A stretch of DNA of 64,000 nucleotides from an uncultured Ruminococcus sp. (GCA_910579955.1 CAJTWE010000004.1:86967-150966); one strand, 5' to 3'; shown: positions 18,284 through 26,960, counted from the stretch's first letter. The notes: generated from the sequence alone by a model not told the origin. Made by a program: numbers and translations.

Positions 18284-18823
18284 TTACAGTTCGATTTGCT
18301 TTCCCAAAAATTGAGAAGCTGCTTGAATAAGTGTTTTCTGGCTTTCATTGAGAGCGGATTCAGTGCCATTATCAAGGAACGCCACAGCTCCGGTAACATC
18401 ACCAGCGGAAATAATCGGCAAACATGCAACTGCTCCTTTGTCAACTCCTTCTGCGGGAATAAAGGAACAGTTCGAGCCGTCGCAGTAATACTGCTTTCTG
18501 TTTTCCATAAGCTCTTCAAGCTCTGGAGATACACGCCTTGCATTCCATTCCTTCTTTGCTGCTCCGGAAATGGAAATAACGTGGTCACGGTCAAATACCG
18601 CAACAGGGCAGCCGGATAATTTATGCATAATATCTGCGACCTGAGCTGCATTTTCGCTTATTTCGCCTATAGGTGAATATTTTTTAAAGATAACTTCTCC
18701 ATCTGTACTGGTATAAATTTCAAGAGGATCGCCCTCACGGATACGCATTGTTCTGCGGATCTCCTTTGGGATAACAACACGACCTAAATCGTCGATTCGT
18801 CTTACGATACCTGTAGCTTTCAT
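18284..18823 (-). CDS. spoVT: Stage V sporulation regulator SpoVT
   Basis: A 179-residue transcription factor. The N-terminal AbrB-type DNA-binding domain (about 1-50) starts MKATGIVRRIDDLGRVVIPK and continues IRRTMRIREGDPLEIY, an almost invariant SpoVT signature. The remaining 120 residues form a GAF-like sensor domain. In Bacillus it tunes late forespore gene expression and spore coat properties. The promoter region upstream carries a forespore/mother-cell sigma-like pair. It supports that the organism can form endospores. Confidence 0.95.
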   Translation of the reverse strand: MKATGIVRRIDDLGRVVIPKEIRRTMRIREGDPLEIYTSTDGEVIFKKYSPIGEISENAAQVADIMHKLSGCPVAVFDRDHVISISGAAKKEWNARRVSPELEELMENRKQYYCDGSNCSFIPAEGVDKGAVACLPIISAGDVTGAVAFLDNGTESALNESQKTLIQAASQFLGKQIEL

Positions 18824-18860
18824 ATTCTTTACTACCTCCGTAAATTTCGGTTTGTGGAAA

Positions 18861-18889
18861 TAGTATGTGCAGAGCTTGTCAGAATATGC
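18861..18889 (-). promoter_or_regulatory. Sporulation-sigma-like promoter for spoVT
   Basis: Minus strand GCATATT (18889-18883), 15 bases, CATACTA (18867-18861), 38 bases before spoVT. CATACTA equals the sigma-G -10 element known from Bacillus and is close to sigma-E. spoVT is sigma-G controlled in Bacillus, which fits. Confidence 0.55.
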
Positions 18890-18930
18890 GAACGCAGTAT
18901 GGGAAATAATGGCTTAAAATACTTAAAATT

Positions 18931-18966
18931 AAGGACAGCCGCAGTTTTACACACGCAGCTGTCCGA
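18931..18966 (-). terminator. Terminator of the YdjGHI-like operon
   Basis: GGACAGC and GCTGTCC (18933-18939 and 18958-18964) pair, with further GC pairs inside. On the minus strand a T/A-rich but interrupted T run follows, so termination may be partial. Confidence 0.6.
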
Positions 18967-18998
18967 TTATAAATTTATTTCAAAATTCGTTTTTTATT

Positions 18999-19922
18999 TT
19001 ATCGGTGATTTCCGCCACCGCCGCCGCCGCTGCTTGTTCCGCCGCCTCCACCGCTGCTTCCGCTGCTGGATTCACGTTTCGTGCGTATCTGATACTTTCT
19101 TATAAACATGTCAGACCTCTGACCGTATTTTATATTTTCAGAACGCAAATAATGCAAACTGGAAGGCACGCTTTTAAATTTATAATGGCTCTTTATGCAG
19201 AAGAAGGTTATTATAGACGCAATAAATGCAATAACAGCACCTATAAGCATAGCCATGCCCCAATTCTTGGGACGGCTGTCTCTTTGTTTTAGTACCCCAT
19301 CAGAAGTCATAGTTATATATTTTCCGGTATCGGGAACGTAAAAATATTTAAGACTTGAAGGACCTTTATTATAATAAAATTTAAGACCGCTTATAAATCG
19401 TTCTATAGCAGTGTACGGATCTTCATCACCTCTGGGGAGATACGGATTCATCGTATCAAAGATTGCAGAAATGCGATCCTCTGCACCATCGGTTTCTCCG
19501 GAAAAATAAAATCTTGCACGATTTCTTGTATATATGAAATCATATGGCGCATAACTTGTATCCCCATGACCTGCAAGATCAAGGTAAAGCACTACGCTGT
19601 CATCATCACGACCATAAGCGTCCAAACAAAGCTCTTCACAGAACATCTGGGTTTTGGAGTCACTGCCCCTAATAGCTGTACCGCTTACATATACCATAAT
19701 ATTCATGTCAATATATTCGGCGGTTTCCTGTATATTTTCTGTAAGCTCTTGTTCCTGCTCATCATCCAGCATATCTGCACCATCAATAAGTACGCTTTCG
19801 GAAGGGTCTATAGGTACATCGGGAAGTACGGTATCAGCATGAGCTGTCACAGATACTTTGCAGCTGAGAATCGCAGCAGCACTTATAAGAATTGCCGCAG
19901 CTGATTTAAACGCCTTTATCAT
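18999..19922 (-). CDS. TPM-domain membrane protein (YdjH-like)
   Basis: A 307-residue protein with a signal peptide or N-terminal anchor (1-28), an extracytoplasmic TPM domain (about 40-185, with VLIDGADMLDDEQEQEL at its start), a single hydrophobic helix at about 222-246, and a cytoplasmic tail that ends in a Gly/Ser-rich run and NHR. TPM domains occur in membrane and photosystem maintenance proteins; the Bacillus relative YdjH is needed for a membrane-stress module. It overlaps the upstream zinc-ribbon gene by 4 bases. The glycine-rich tail is a typical but functionally unexplained feature. Confidence 0.85.
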   Translation of the reverse strand: MIKAFKSAAAILISAAAILSCKVSVTAHADTVLPDVPIDPSESVLIDGADMLDDEQEQELTENIQETAEYIDMNIMVYVSGTAIRGSDSKTQMFCEELCLDAYGRDDDSVVLYLDLAGHGDTSYAPYDFIYTRNRARFYFSGETDGAEDRISAIFDTMNPYLPRGDEDPYTAIERFISGLKFYYNKGPSSLKYFYVPDTGKYITMTSDGVLKQRDSRPKNWGMAMLIGAVIAFIASIITFFCIKSHYKFKSVPSSLHYLRSENIKYGQRSDMFIRKYQIRTKRESSSGSSGGGGGTSSGGGGGGNHR

Positions 19923-21022
19923 AGCAGCATACCTCCTATAAGTCCAATAATAACTGTAATCACAGCAAAAAGCACACCGCAGAAGCCCAAAAGCTTTCCT
20001 ATACTCAATGGCGGCGTACCGGCAAGCTTACCTGTCTGAGCATTCATCGCAAAACTATAGGTTTTACCGTTATGGTGATAGTTCATAAACCATACAGGCA
20101 TAAGAGCGTATTCACGATCTACATTTCTGTAGTTTATATTCAAATTTTCAGCCTTAACGCTGCTATAACCCTGAATAGTCTCATGAAGCTTTTGCTTGCA
20201 GCCTTCATGAATACGAATTTTTGCACGATTTACTACCTGTTCCCATTCCACATCATACTTTTCAGCCATAAAGCCACTCAGATACTGCATAGAAAAGTCA
20301 CGTATTTCACGATAATTATAAGGTTCAATGGCATCCATAAGAGCGTCCTCGATTTTATTAGCGCCATCAGAAGGCACTCTTTCAAACGGAAACGCACCGC
20401 TTCTTTTTACAGAAAATTCACTAACTTCCGTTATATCATAATTTCCCGATGACCAATGACGCTTCTTCTCTCCTATACAGGAAAGATTCGCATCAGCAGT
20501 ACAGCTTGTAAGCCAAAACGGAACATATACACCGCTCATTTTTTCAAGCTGCTGCTTTGATTTAAAGTCGCTTGGCAAAAACCATCTCTTGCCGCACCAT
20601 TTTTTAAAGCTATCAATAGCCTGTTCTTTTGTAATGGCAAACGGAATAACAGACTTAGGTCTGTATTTACCTGTAAGTCGTCCTGCCAGCACAACAGGGT
20701 TATGACAATAATAACAAAAAGAGGCAGATGTAGTCTCTTCTGCAATTATCTGAGCACCACAGGAGTCGCAGGTATAAAGTCTTGTATGTTCTGTAAAGTC
20801 ATTGTCATCGCCGTCAAAATCCGGAAAATCATTTTCATTTTCAAGAGTCTGAGCGTTCGGGTCGGCGTTTTCCTCAGCCATCTTATTAACTTCATCATAC
20901 AATTTAGCAATCTCTGATTCCTCAAAGTAACTGCCGCAGTAATCGCAGCCAAATTTCTGCTGCTCGGGTTTAAATACCAGCTCGCCGCCGCAATAGGGAC
21001 ATTTATATTGTACAGTGTTCAA
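19919..21022 (-). CDS. TFIIB-type zinc-ribbon membrane protein (YdjG-like)
   Basis: A 367-residue protein with two zinc ribbons: CPYCGGEL...CDYCGSYF (about 9-35) and CDSCGAQI...CYYCHNP (about 90-115). An acidic spacer separates them. A domain of about 230 residues follows and ends in a C-terminal transmembrane helix (about 343-365). Resembles Bacillus YdjG, partner of YdjH and YdjI in a PspA-linked membrane stress response. It is translationally coupled to the TPM gene by a 4-base overlap and follows the SPFH gene by 28 bases. Confidence 0.85.
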   Translation of the reverse strand: MNTVQYKCPYCGGELVFKPEQQKFGCDYCGSYFEESEIAKLYDEVNKMAEENADPNAQTLENENDFPDFDGDDNDFTEHTRLYTCDSCGAQIIAEETTSASFCYYCHNPVVLAGRLTGKYRPKSVIPFAITKEQAIDSFKKWCGKRWFLPSDFKSKQQLEKMSGVYVPFWLTSCTADANLSCIGEKKRHWSSGNYDITEVSEFSVKRSGAFPFERVPSDGANKIEDALMDAIEPYNYREIRDFSMQYLSGFMAEKYDVEWEQVVNRAKIRIHEGCKQKLHETIQGYSSVKAENLNINYRNVDREYALMPVWFMNYHHNGKTYSFAMNAQTGKLAGTPPLSIGKLLGFCGVLFAVITVIIGLIGGMLL

Positions 21023-21050
21023 ATGAGTCCATTCCTTTCTGTTTTTTAAA

Positions 21051-22328
21051 TTAGCTGCGCTTGTTGCCGCAATTTGTGCAGAAGTTGCCCTTATTTACAG
21101 TACCGCAGGAACAAGTCCAGTCGCCGCCAGCTTCCGGTTTTTTACTTCCGCAGTTTGTGCAGAAATTACCTGTATTAGTCTGACCGCATGAGCATTTCCA
21201 CTCACCTGCTGGGGCTGGCTTCTTGCTTCCGCAATTTGTACAGAAATTGCCTGTATTGCTCTGACCACATGAACAGTTCCAGCTGTTTGCCGATGCCTGA
21301 GCAGCCTGCTGCTGTGCTGCTGCTTGCTGCTGCATCTGCATTTGAGCCATGTTGTTTGAAGAGGCTGCGCCCATAAAGCCGCCTGCATTCTGCATACCCA
21401 TGCCCATCGCCATAAATGCTTGACCTGCACCAGCCTTATTACTGCCGGCAGCCTCCATACCTCTTGCAACAGAACCCTGAACATATCCCTCACGAATAGT
21501 CGGGTCAGAGAGCATTGCGCCCTGATTGCGCATATTGATAAGCTTTTTGCTTTCTTCGTCATAGCTTATGCTTGCTATACCAACAGATGAAATCTCAATA
21601 CCACGAACCTTTTTCCACTCATCATCCAGAACGTCACTCATATACTTAGCAAGCTTCATGCCCTGAGATGGAAGTGTTGAAATGCGAACGCCGTCAACCG
21701 ACATCTGATTTACAGCGCTTGAAAGTGCGTTGAGAAATTCCATATTAAACTGCTCGCCTATATCCTCAAAATCAACACGATTGTTATTACGTGCAGTACA
21801 TTCCATATAGAATTTAAGCGGATCTGCTATCCTTACAGAATATGTACCATGGCAGCGCAGGAAAAGCTCTGCATTATAGAAGTTATCGAAATACTGAACG
21901 GCATTTCTTGTTCCAAACTTTATTCCACGTATCTCAGACAGATTAACAAAGTAAACCTGCTGTGCGCTTGTCGGCTGACCGCCAAACTTAAAGCGCTGGA
22001 ATGTATCTTTAAGAGTATCTCCAAACTGACCGTTAAAAAGTGACGGAGCAGAGGACATAAACACCTCATAATAACCCGGTTCTGCTGTATAGTCAATGAT
22101 TCTGCCGTCCTCAACAAGGAACATCATCTGGTTCGGGCCTACTACGATTTTTGAGCCATTGGAGATAACGTTTTCATTACCCTTTTTATTGCTGCTGCGC
22201 TTGTTGTTTACCTGCACGCCTCTGCACATGATCGTAGTTGGCCCCATATCTGCTGCCTGTATATAATCAAGCCAAGAATCTGCAAGCTGACCGCCAACTG
22301 AGCCTATTGCCGCTTTAATAAGTCCCAT
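21051..22328 (-). CDS. SPFH-domain protein with three C-terminal zinc ribbons (YdjI-like)
   Basis: A 425-residue cytoplasmic SPFH/band-7 protein of the group sometimes annotated as virion core protein. The SPFH domain spans about 60-270. A Gln/Met/Ala-rich stretch near 315-345 leads into three tandem ribbons of the form W-x-CSCG-x2-N-x-GNFCTNCG at about 346-425. Bacillus YdjI has the same architecture and is reported to place YdjG/YdjH and PspA at damaged membrane. No pspA gene is adjacent here. The promoter and a structured leader lie upstream. Confidence 0.88.
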   Translation of the reverse strand: MGLIKAAIGSVGGQLADSWLDYIQAADMGPTTIMCRGVQVNNKRSSNKKGNENVISNGSKIVVGPNQMMFLVEDGRIIDYTAEPGYYEVFMSSAPSLFNGQFGDTLKDTFQRFKFGGQPTSAQQVYFVNLSEIRGIKFGTRNAVQYFDNFYNAELFLRCHGTYSVRIADPLKFYMECTARNNNRVDFEDIGEQFNMEFLNALSSAVNQMSVDGVRISTLPSQGMKLAKYMSDVLDDEWKKVRGIEISSVGIASISYDEESKKLINMRNQGAMLSDPTIREGYVQGSVARGMEAAGSNKAGAGQAFMAMGMGMQNAGGFMGAASSNNMAQMQMQQQAAAQQQAAQASANSWNCSCGQSNTGNFCTNCGSKKPAPAGEWKCSCGQTNTGNFCTNCGSKKPEAGGDWTCSCGTVNKGNFCTNCGNKRS

Positions 22329-22394
22329 AATAATATCCTCCGTAAAAATTTATTAGTATATTTTGTTTCCAGCATCATAAAATCAAAGATTTCG

Positions 22395-22458
22395 TGACAT
22401 TATCGCCCAATATGCAGATAAAAAATCACCTTTTATACCTGCAAGGACACTAATGTCA
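22395..22458 (-). other. Long imperfect hairpin / inverted repeat in the YdjI-like leader
   Basis: TGACATTA (22458-22451, minus strand) pairs perfectly with TAATGTCA (22402-22395); five further pairs (TGTCC with GGGCG) and an inner 12-bp stem with one mismatch lie between. The outer left arm begins inside the -10 element, so only the inner part is certain to be transcribed; the outer repeat may instead be a DNA operator. Confidence 0.5.
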
Positions 22459-22486
22459 TTATATCATATGTATGTAACTTTTGCAA
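22458..22486 (-). promoter_or_regulatory. Promoter of the YdjI-G-H-like operon
   Basis: Minus strand TTGCAA (22486-22481), 17 bases, TATAAT (22463-22458). The leader to the ATG at 22328 is about 120 bases. Confidence 0.7.
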
Positions 22487-22541
22487 GTATTATTTTAACG
22501 CCTTAATTACAAGTAAATATATAGGCATAAAAGCATACAAA

Positions 22542-22581
22542 AAAGACTTTCCGCAGAATAAAATTCATACGGAAAGTCTTT
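22542..22581 (-). terminator. Intrinsic terminator after yfhO-like gene
   Basis: AAAGACTTTCCG and CGGAAAGTCTTT form a perfect 12-bp stem; TTTTG follows directly on the minus strand. Confidence 0.88.
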
Positions 22582-22604
22582 ATCTTATTTACTATTCAGA
22601 TTCA

Positions 22605-25600
22605 TTATTCAGCGTCAGATTCGCTGTCCTTCTCGGCTTCTGGCTCATCAGAAACCTTAGGTTCAGGTTTAGCTGGCTTTGAACTTTGATTTGCAGCAGC
22701 TTCGATTTCTTTCAGCTCACTTGGCAGAGGAATATAGATCACAGGACCGTTCCACTCTGCGGCAGCCTTATGTCTTGCCTTAACTGCGGCAATAAGTGCC
22801 TTATTTCTGCGGCGGTCACTTCTATGGAAGATAACAAGCAGAATTATAGCAAGAATTACACAAATCAAACCTGTATACCATCCTGGAGATACATATTTAA
22901 ACTCAACAGTATGTGTACCCGGTTCAAGCTGTACGCCCACAAACGCCTTGATAACTTCTGTAGGCTTTACGCTCTTGCCATCAACCTTTACTCTCCATGT
23001 GCCTTCCCATGGCAGCTTTAAGAATGACTGCTCAATTGATGAGCCTGTTTCTTCCCATGGAATAGATGTCATAAGAATCTGTCCCTCGGAAGCTGTTACA
23101 GTACCCTTAATATAGTTTTCGTCATATTCTTCAATATTCAGCTGATTTGGCTTGAGCTTATCAATATCCTGCTGGAACAGATCTTCATTGAAGCTATAGA
23201 AGAAGAAGTCACGTACAATTGTATACTCGTTTGCAACAGTTACACGAAGGCTTATCTTCTTGCCAGGCTCAAAGCTTCCAAGACGCATCATTGTATAGTT
23301 ATCGCCCTCAAAATATGAGCTGAAGAAGCCATAACGATCGTGATCTGTGTAGTCATAATCCTGAAGCTCATCACTCCATTCACCAAGCCACAAGTTTACA
23401 GACTTCTGATTCTCAGTCTTAAAGTAAATGTAAATCGGCTTGTCATCCGGAACGGTAAAGTTAAAGTTAATGGTCGGGTCGCCATCGCCTGCTGTATAAA
23501 GCTTCAAGCGATTTTCAATATTATAGTCTGAAACAGTAATATTGTTGATAACAGGCTCACCTACATCAATAGGTGTATAGTACTGTGAATAACCAGCAAG
23601 AGCATTTGAAGCGTCAAACTGTGTCTGACCTGAAAGTGTGCTCAGGAGTACGTTCTGGCTATTGAAAGGATTGTCATTTCCAAGATGATCTATCTTGAGA
23701 ATATCTTCATCAGCCATATAGCCTATAGAAAGCGCATTAGGGTTTTCGTAAATCTTTACAGTCTGATTTGCACCGTTATGGTTCTGATATGTGTAGCCTT
23801 CATTGATAGGAACGTAGTTGTCATTCAGGTAGTTGTTGCCTGAATTATCCTGACCCTTTTCGGCTTCCTGATTAAGAACATACTTGATGCCAAGCAGTGA
23901 GTCGGCAATATCAGAGTTGCCGTTATAACGAGTGTAATAGCTGTGTGTACAGTAACCCATTGTTTCGATAAAGTTGATTATCTTTGTGTTCATAACAGAG
24001 CTTGAATGAGAGATACCTCTAAGACCCAGAGCGTCGTTATCATTTACGCATCTCCAATAGGTCTTCTCTGAACGGTACAAACCGTCATCATACTCTTCGA
24101 GTTCGTCTACAATAGCTCGTCCGTTCTGAATAAAGTTATTGTAGTATGCTCCGCCTGAATATGCAACTTCCTTATGAATCTTGTTCATAGAGTCAACTGC
24201 ATTATAGGTAGCTTCACCGGACACAAACACCAGCATAGAAAGAACTATCGCTGTATTCATTGCACGTGTTCTGCCAGCCTTGCCATTATTAAGCATATAA
24301 ATAAGCATAAGGTGTACAAGAATAAAGATAACCGCTACCCAGATGCTCTTTTTAATATCAATATGCTCATAATTGATACGAACCATGAAAAGCATACCTA
24401 TAAGAAGCAGAACGAATTCAGTAGTCAGCTTGCCGATAGAAACGCCCTTTAAATTCTTAAACGCAACGGCTGCCATATTAAGCAGTACAAAAGAAACGAG
24501 GAAAGAATAACGATAGGGGAGCCAGTTCGGAACCTGTCCGCCGTGCCACATCATATCTACAGGCTTGATATACATGCTAAGAACCATGCATATGAGCATG
24601 AATGTATAGCCGAGTTTCTTCTTTACGCTTATATCTTTGTTTACATAGAAAAGTGGAAGCAGGAACAGAGTGAGAGTTCCGCAATAGATTTCAGGGCTGC
24701 CCTGTACGTTTACAGAGTCATACTGTGCCGGCATAAGCTGCGGGAACAGGTCAACCAGTTCAAACTGTGTCTGGAAGCTGTAATCCGGATCTGTAAAGTC
24801 AAACTTACCCTGCTGGAGTGCAAAATACATAGGCAGGATCATCGCTGCCGCAAGCATTGCGCCTACAATTGAAGAATAAGTGAAACGTCCGATAGCCTGA
24901 ACCTTACCCATACCGTCAAGGCTCTTTGAATCAGAACCAAAGAATGTATAGAAAATAAAGTATATAACACAGAAAAATGCGATCATATAGCCAATATAGA
25001 AATTAGCTACAAACATAAGACCCAGCGGAATAATATAATTAAGTCGTCTGCCATCGTCAACGAGATATTCCATACCAGCCATGATAAGAGGCAGGAATAC
25101 CAGACCATCAAGCCACATAGGGTCGATAAGCTGGATAACGGCATAAGCCATCATTGCATAGAGCGTTGAAAAAATAAGAGATGGAACTTCTTCTACGCCT
25201 CTGCGTTTGCGGAGAAAATAACCGAATGTTACTGCTGCCGCACCGAGTTTAGCAAGCTGCATAATAAGCAAGCTTGTAAGCATCATACTTTCTGGAAGAA
25301 GTATGATAATAAGAGTAAATGGGCTGGCAAGATAATAGCCTATGATACCCATAAAGTTACCCGACAGATTTCTCGACCAGTCGTAGAATATACTACCGTC
25401 TCCCCAAAATGCATCTCGGATAGCCTCGAAATAATAAACATACTGTCCGTTCAAATCAAGACAGAGAACGGATTGATCGCCAAATGGTGCAATACCAAAA
25501 ATCGCATAAGCGATGTATGTCAGAATTACCGGAATGAAAAACGCAATAAAGTAGAAGCGTTTATCATAGAACCAGTGCTTCAGGCCACCGGAAATTCCGG

Positions 25601-25664
25601 CTTTTGAAAAATGCACTTTGGACATTGCCGGAACTTTACCGGCTTTTGTTTTTGTTGTTGCCAT
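22605..25664 (-). CDS. YfhO-family polytopic membrane protein
   Basis: A 1019-residue protein of the YfhO family. After a basic N-terminus a first helix (about 35-55) is followed by about a dozen hydrophobic segments up to residue 480 (including the loop PFGDQSVLCLDLNGQYVYYF that is characteristic of the family). A large extracytoplasmic region (about 490-920) and a last helix (about 925-945) follow, ending with a Lys/Glu/Pro-rich cytoplasmic tail. In Firmicutes relatives act in glycosylating lipoteichoic acid with sugar moieties. Stand-alone gene with its own promoter and terminator. The exact sugar is unknown. Confidence 0.88.
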   Translation of the reverse strand: MATTKTKAGKVPAMSKVHFSKAGISGGLKHWFYDKRFYFIAFFIPVILTYIAYAIFGIAPFGDQSVLCLDLNGQYVYYFEAIRDAFWGDGSIFYDWSRNLSGNFMGIIGYYLASPFTLIIILLPESMMLTSLLIMQLAKLGAAAVTFGYFLRKRRGVEEVPSLIFSTLYAMMAYAVIQLIDPMWLDGLVFLPLIMAGMEYLVDDGRRLNYIIPLGLMFVANFYIGYMIAFFCVIYFIFYTFFGSDSKSLDGMGKVQAIGRFTYSSIVGAMLAAAMILPMYFALQQGKFDFTDPDYSFQTQFELVDLFPQLMPAQYDSVNVQGSPEIYCGTLTLFLLPLFYVNKDISVKKKLGYTFMLICMVLSMYIKPVDMMWHGGQVPNWLPYRYSFLVSFVLLNMAAVAFKNLKGVSIGKLTTEFVLLLIGMLFMVRINYEHIDIKKSIWVAVIFILVHLMLIYMLNNGKAGRTRAMNTAIVLSMLVFVSGEATYNAVDSMNKIHKEVAYSGGAYYNNFIQNGRAIVDELEEYDDGLYRSEKTYWRCVNDNDALGLRGISHSSSVMNTKIINFIETMGYCTHSYYTRYNGNSDIADSLLGIKYVLNQEAEKGQDNSGNNYLNDNYVPINEGYTYQNHNGANQTVKIYENPNALSIGYMADEDILKIDHLGNDNPFNSQNVLLSTLSGQTQFDASNALAGYSQYYTPIDVGEPVINNITVSDYNIENRLKLYTAGDGDPTINFNFTVPDDKPIYIYFKTENQKSVNLWLGEWSDELQDYDYTDHDRYGFFSSYFEGDNYTMMRLGSFEPGKKISLRVTVANEYTIVRDFFFYSFNEDLFQQDIDKLKPNQLNIEEYDENYIKGTVTASEGQILMTSIPWEETGSSIEQSFLKLPWEGTWRVKVDGKSVKPTEVIKAFVGVQLEPGTHTVEFKYVSPGWYTGLICVILAIILLVIFHRSDRRRNKALIAAVKARHKAAAEWNGPVIYIPLPSELKEIEAAANQSSKPAKPEPKVSDEPEAEKDSESDAE

Positions 25665-25682
25665 TGTTACCTCCTATAAATT

Positions 25683-25716
25683 CCTTCCTGTACGGCTATT
25701 TGACCGTTTTCAGGAA
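25683..25716 (-). other. Leader hairpin before yfhO-like gene
   Basis: TTCCTG (minus strand) pairs with CAGGAA and ACGG with CCGT inside it. Not followed by T residues, so not a terminator; lies between promoter and Shine-Dalgarno. Confidence 0.4.
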
Positions 25717-25728
25717 ATACTTAATTTA

Positions 25729-25757
25729 ATTATAACACATTGCAAATAGACTTGCAA
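25729..25757 (-). promoter_or_regulatory. Promoter of yfhO-like gene
   Basis: Minus strand TTGCAA (25757-25752), 17 bases, TATAAT (25734-25729). The same -35 sequence recurs at the YdjI-like and purA promoters. Confidence 0.7.
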
Positions 25758-25840
25758 GCATTTTCAGAAAAAATGAAGCTTTCGCAATTAAAACCCACTT
25801 TAAAAGCCACCATATATTACCTAGCCGAGCAGCCCTGCTA

Positions 25841-25869
25841 TTGACATCATGTCTGTATGGATATATACT
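25841..25869 (+). promoter_or_regulatory. Promoter of the small membrane protein gene
   Basis: TTGACA (25841-25846), 17 bases, TATACT (25864-25869). The spacing and strong SD downstream support the short gene at 25918. Confidence 0.78.
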
Positions 25870-25917
25870 ATAAACATAAAACATAAAAAGCATAAAACAT
25901 ACAGGAGGTGACATCTC

Positions 25918-26118
25918 ATGCAGAAGCATTTAATATATCTAGCGGGTTTTGATATACCGCAAAGCACAGCGTTTAAAATAGCATTTATCGCAGTAACAGC
26001 TGCTTATATAATATCTATGGTGGTTCTGTTCATATTCTATAGAAAGGCTGCGTCAAAGCTCGCCTCAAAAAAGCAAAAGTCCATTAAGAACAAACAACGT
26101 AAGCGCCGTCAACATTGA
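25918..26118 (+). CDS. Small basic single-pass membrane protein, unknown
   Basis: A 66-residue protein that I do not recognise. Residues 18-42 are one hydrophobic helix ending FIFYRK; the last 24 residues are strongly basic (Lys/Arg with Gln and His), so the C-terminus should lie on the cytoplasmic side near membrane lipids or nucleic acid. It is real rather than chance: a near-consensus promoter (25841-25869) and an AGGAGGTGA Shine-Dalgarno precede the ATG. Its final 35 bases overlap, tail to tail, the end of the lipoprotein gene on the other strand. Confidence 0.7.
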   Translation: MQKHLIYLAGFDIPQSTAFKIAFIAVTAAYIISMVVLFIFYRKAASKLASKKQKSIKNKQRKRRQH

Positions 26119-26695
26119 TCAGAAACAGCATTTGATCTTCAAACAGCTTTATTGTTCCATCTGTATTTGTGCGGATATTGTAGGTAATATACTTACCGTC
26201 GGATATATGCTGTGAAATATAATTTTCATCACCGCTAAGTTCCTTAAGCATATTATACAGATTGACAAGATCCATGCTTTCCTCATCATCTATTGTATAA
26301 TAGCTCTTGACCTCGACCTCTTCTATCGTATAAGGAACGTCCTCCTCTGCGGCAAATTTCGAGTTCATATCCACAACAAGGCCGTCCATTCCCAAAATGC
26401 CTTGATAAAGTGACTCCACAACAAAATCAGTATAGAGATCAAGAGTAGTGTCATCAAGAAGCTTCTCGTCCTTTGATTCAAGGGCGTAGAAATAGTCGGA
26501 CAGCGTTTTTACCTCCTCCGGAGAGAAAAATCTTCTGTCGTAGGTTATGGGAACGTTGCCGCTATGTGTATCTGTAAGCATAGTTGCACCGTAAGGCAGG
26601 TCTGCTTCTGAGTAATTCGGTTCATTACTATCAGAACAGCCTGTTAAAACAGCCGCAATCATAACACCGACAAGACACAAGTGCCATTTTTTCAT
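26084..26695 (-). CDS. Putative lipoprotein, unknown
   Basis: A 203-residue protein with a lipoprotein signal (VLTGCSDS lipobox near residue 20). The mature region is acidic with Tyr-rich patches (SYYTIDDEESMDLVNLYNML) and no motif I can assign. I chose the ATG at 26695 preceded by AGGAAG; the in-frame ATG at 26713 lies upstream of that site. A perfect TTGACA lies upstream in minus orientation with only a weak -10. Its 3' end overlaps the converging small membrane protein gene by 35 bases, with no terminator between them. Confidence 0.72.
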   Translation of the reverse strand: MKKWHLCLVGVMIAAVLTGCSDSNEPNYSEADLPYGATMLTDTHSGNVPITYDRRFFSPEEVKTLSDYFYALESKDEKLLDDTTLDLYTDFVVESLYQGILGMDGLVVDMNSKFAAEEDVPYTIEEVEVKSYYTIDDEESMDLVNLYNMLKELSGDENYISQHISDGKYITYNIRTNTDGTIKLFEDQMLFLINVDGAYVVCS

Positions 26696-26849
26696 AACAA
26701 AACTTCCTTTCATAAAAATTTGCTCTTATAGCGTATCATATTTTTTTGATAATGTCAATGATTTTTATGTAATACTATGAAAAAAATAAGCTATACACAA
26801 ATACATAACAAAAAATAGAGTTCTTTTTTCGTTAAACAGAAAAAAACAG

Positions 26850-26878
26850 TTGACGAAATGGCGATTTTCGTGTATCAT
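26850..26878 (+). promoter_or_regulatory. Promoter of the GH25-manA-glucokinase operon
   Basis: TTGACG (26850-26855), 17 bases, TATCAT (26873-26878), about 75 bases upstream of the GTG start of the GH25 gene. Confidence 0.65.
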
Positions 26879-26897
26879 ATATAAAGAGATGACTAAT

Positions 26898-26960
26898 ATG
26901 ATTAAAGAGACAACAGCGGTATATCCGCAGAAATACACGGGTGATATAAAAAGTGAGTAA
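26898..26960 (+). CDS. Possible 20-codon leader peptide
   Basis: An ATG at 26898 opens a 20-codon frame (MIKETTAVYPQK...) whose TAA (26958-26960) overlaps the GTG start of the lysozyme gene (26953) in another frame. A short hairpin GCGG-TATAT-CCGC lies inside. The Shine-Dalgarno before it is weak. Translation coupling to the GH25 gene is possible, since that gene's own ribosome site (GGGTGA) is also weak. Confidence 0.35.
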   Translation: MIKETTAVYPQKYTGDIKSE

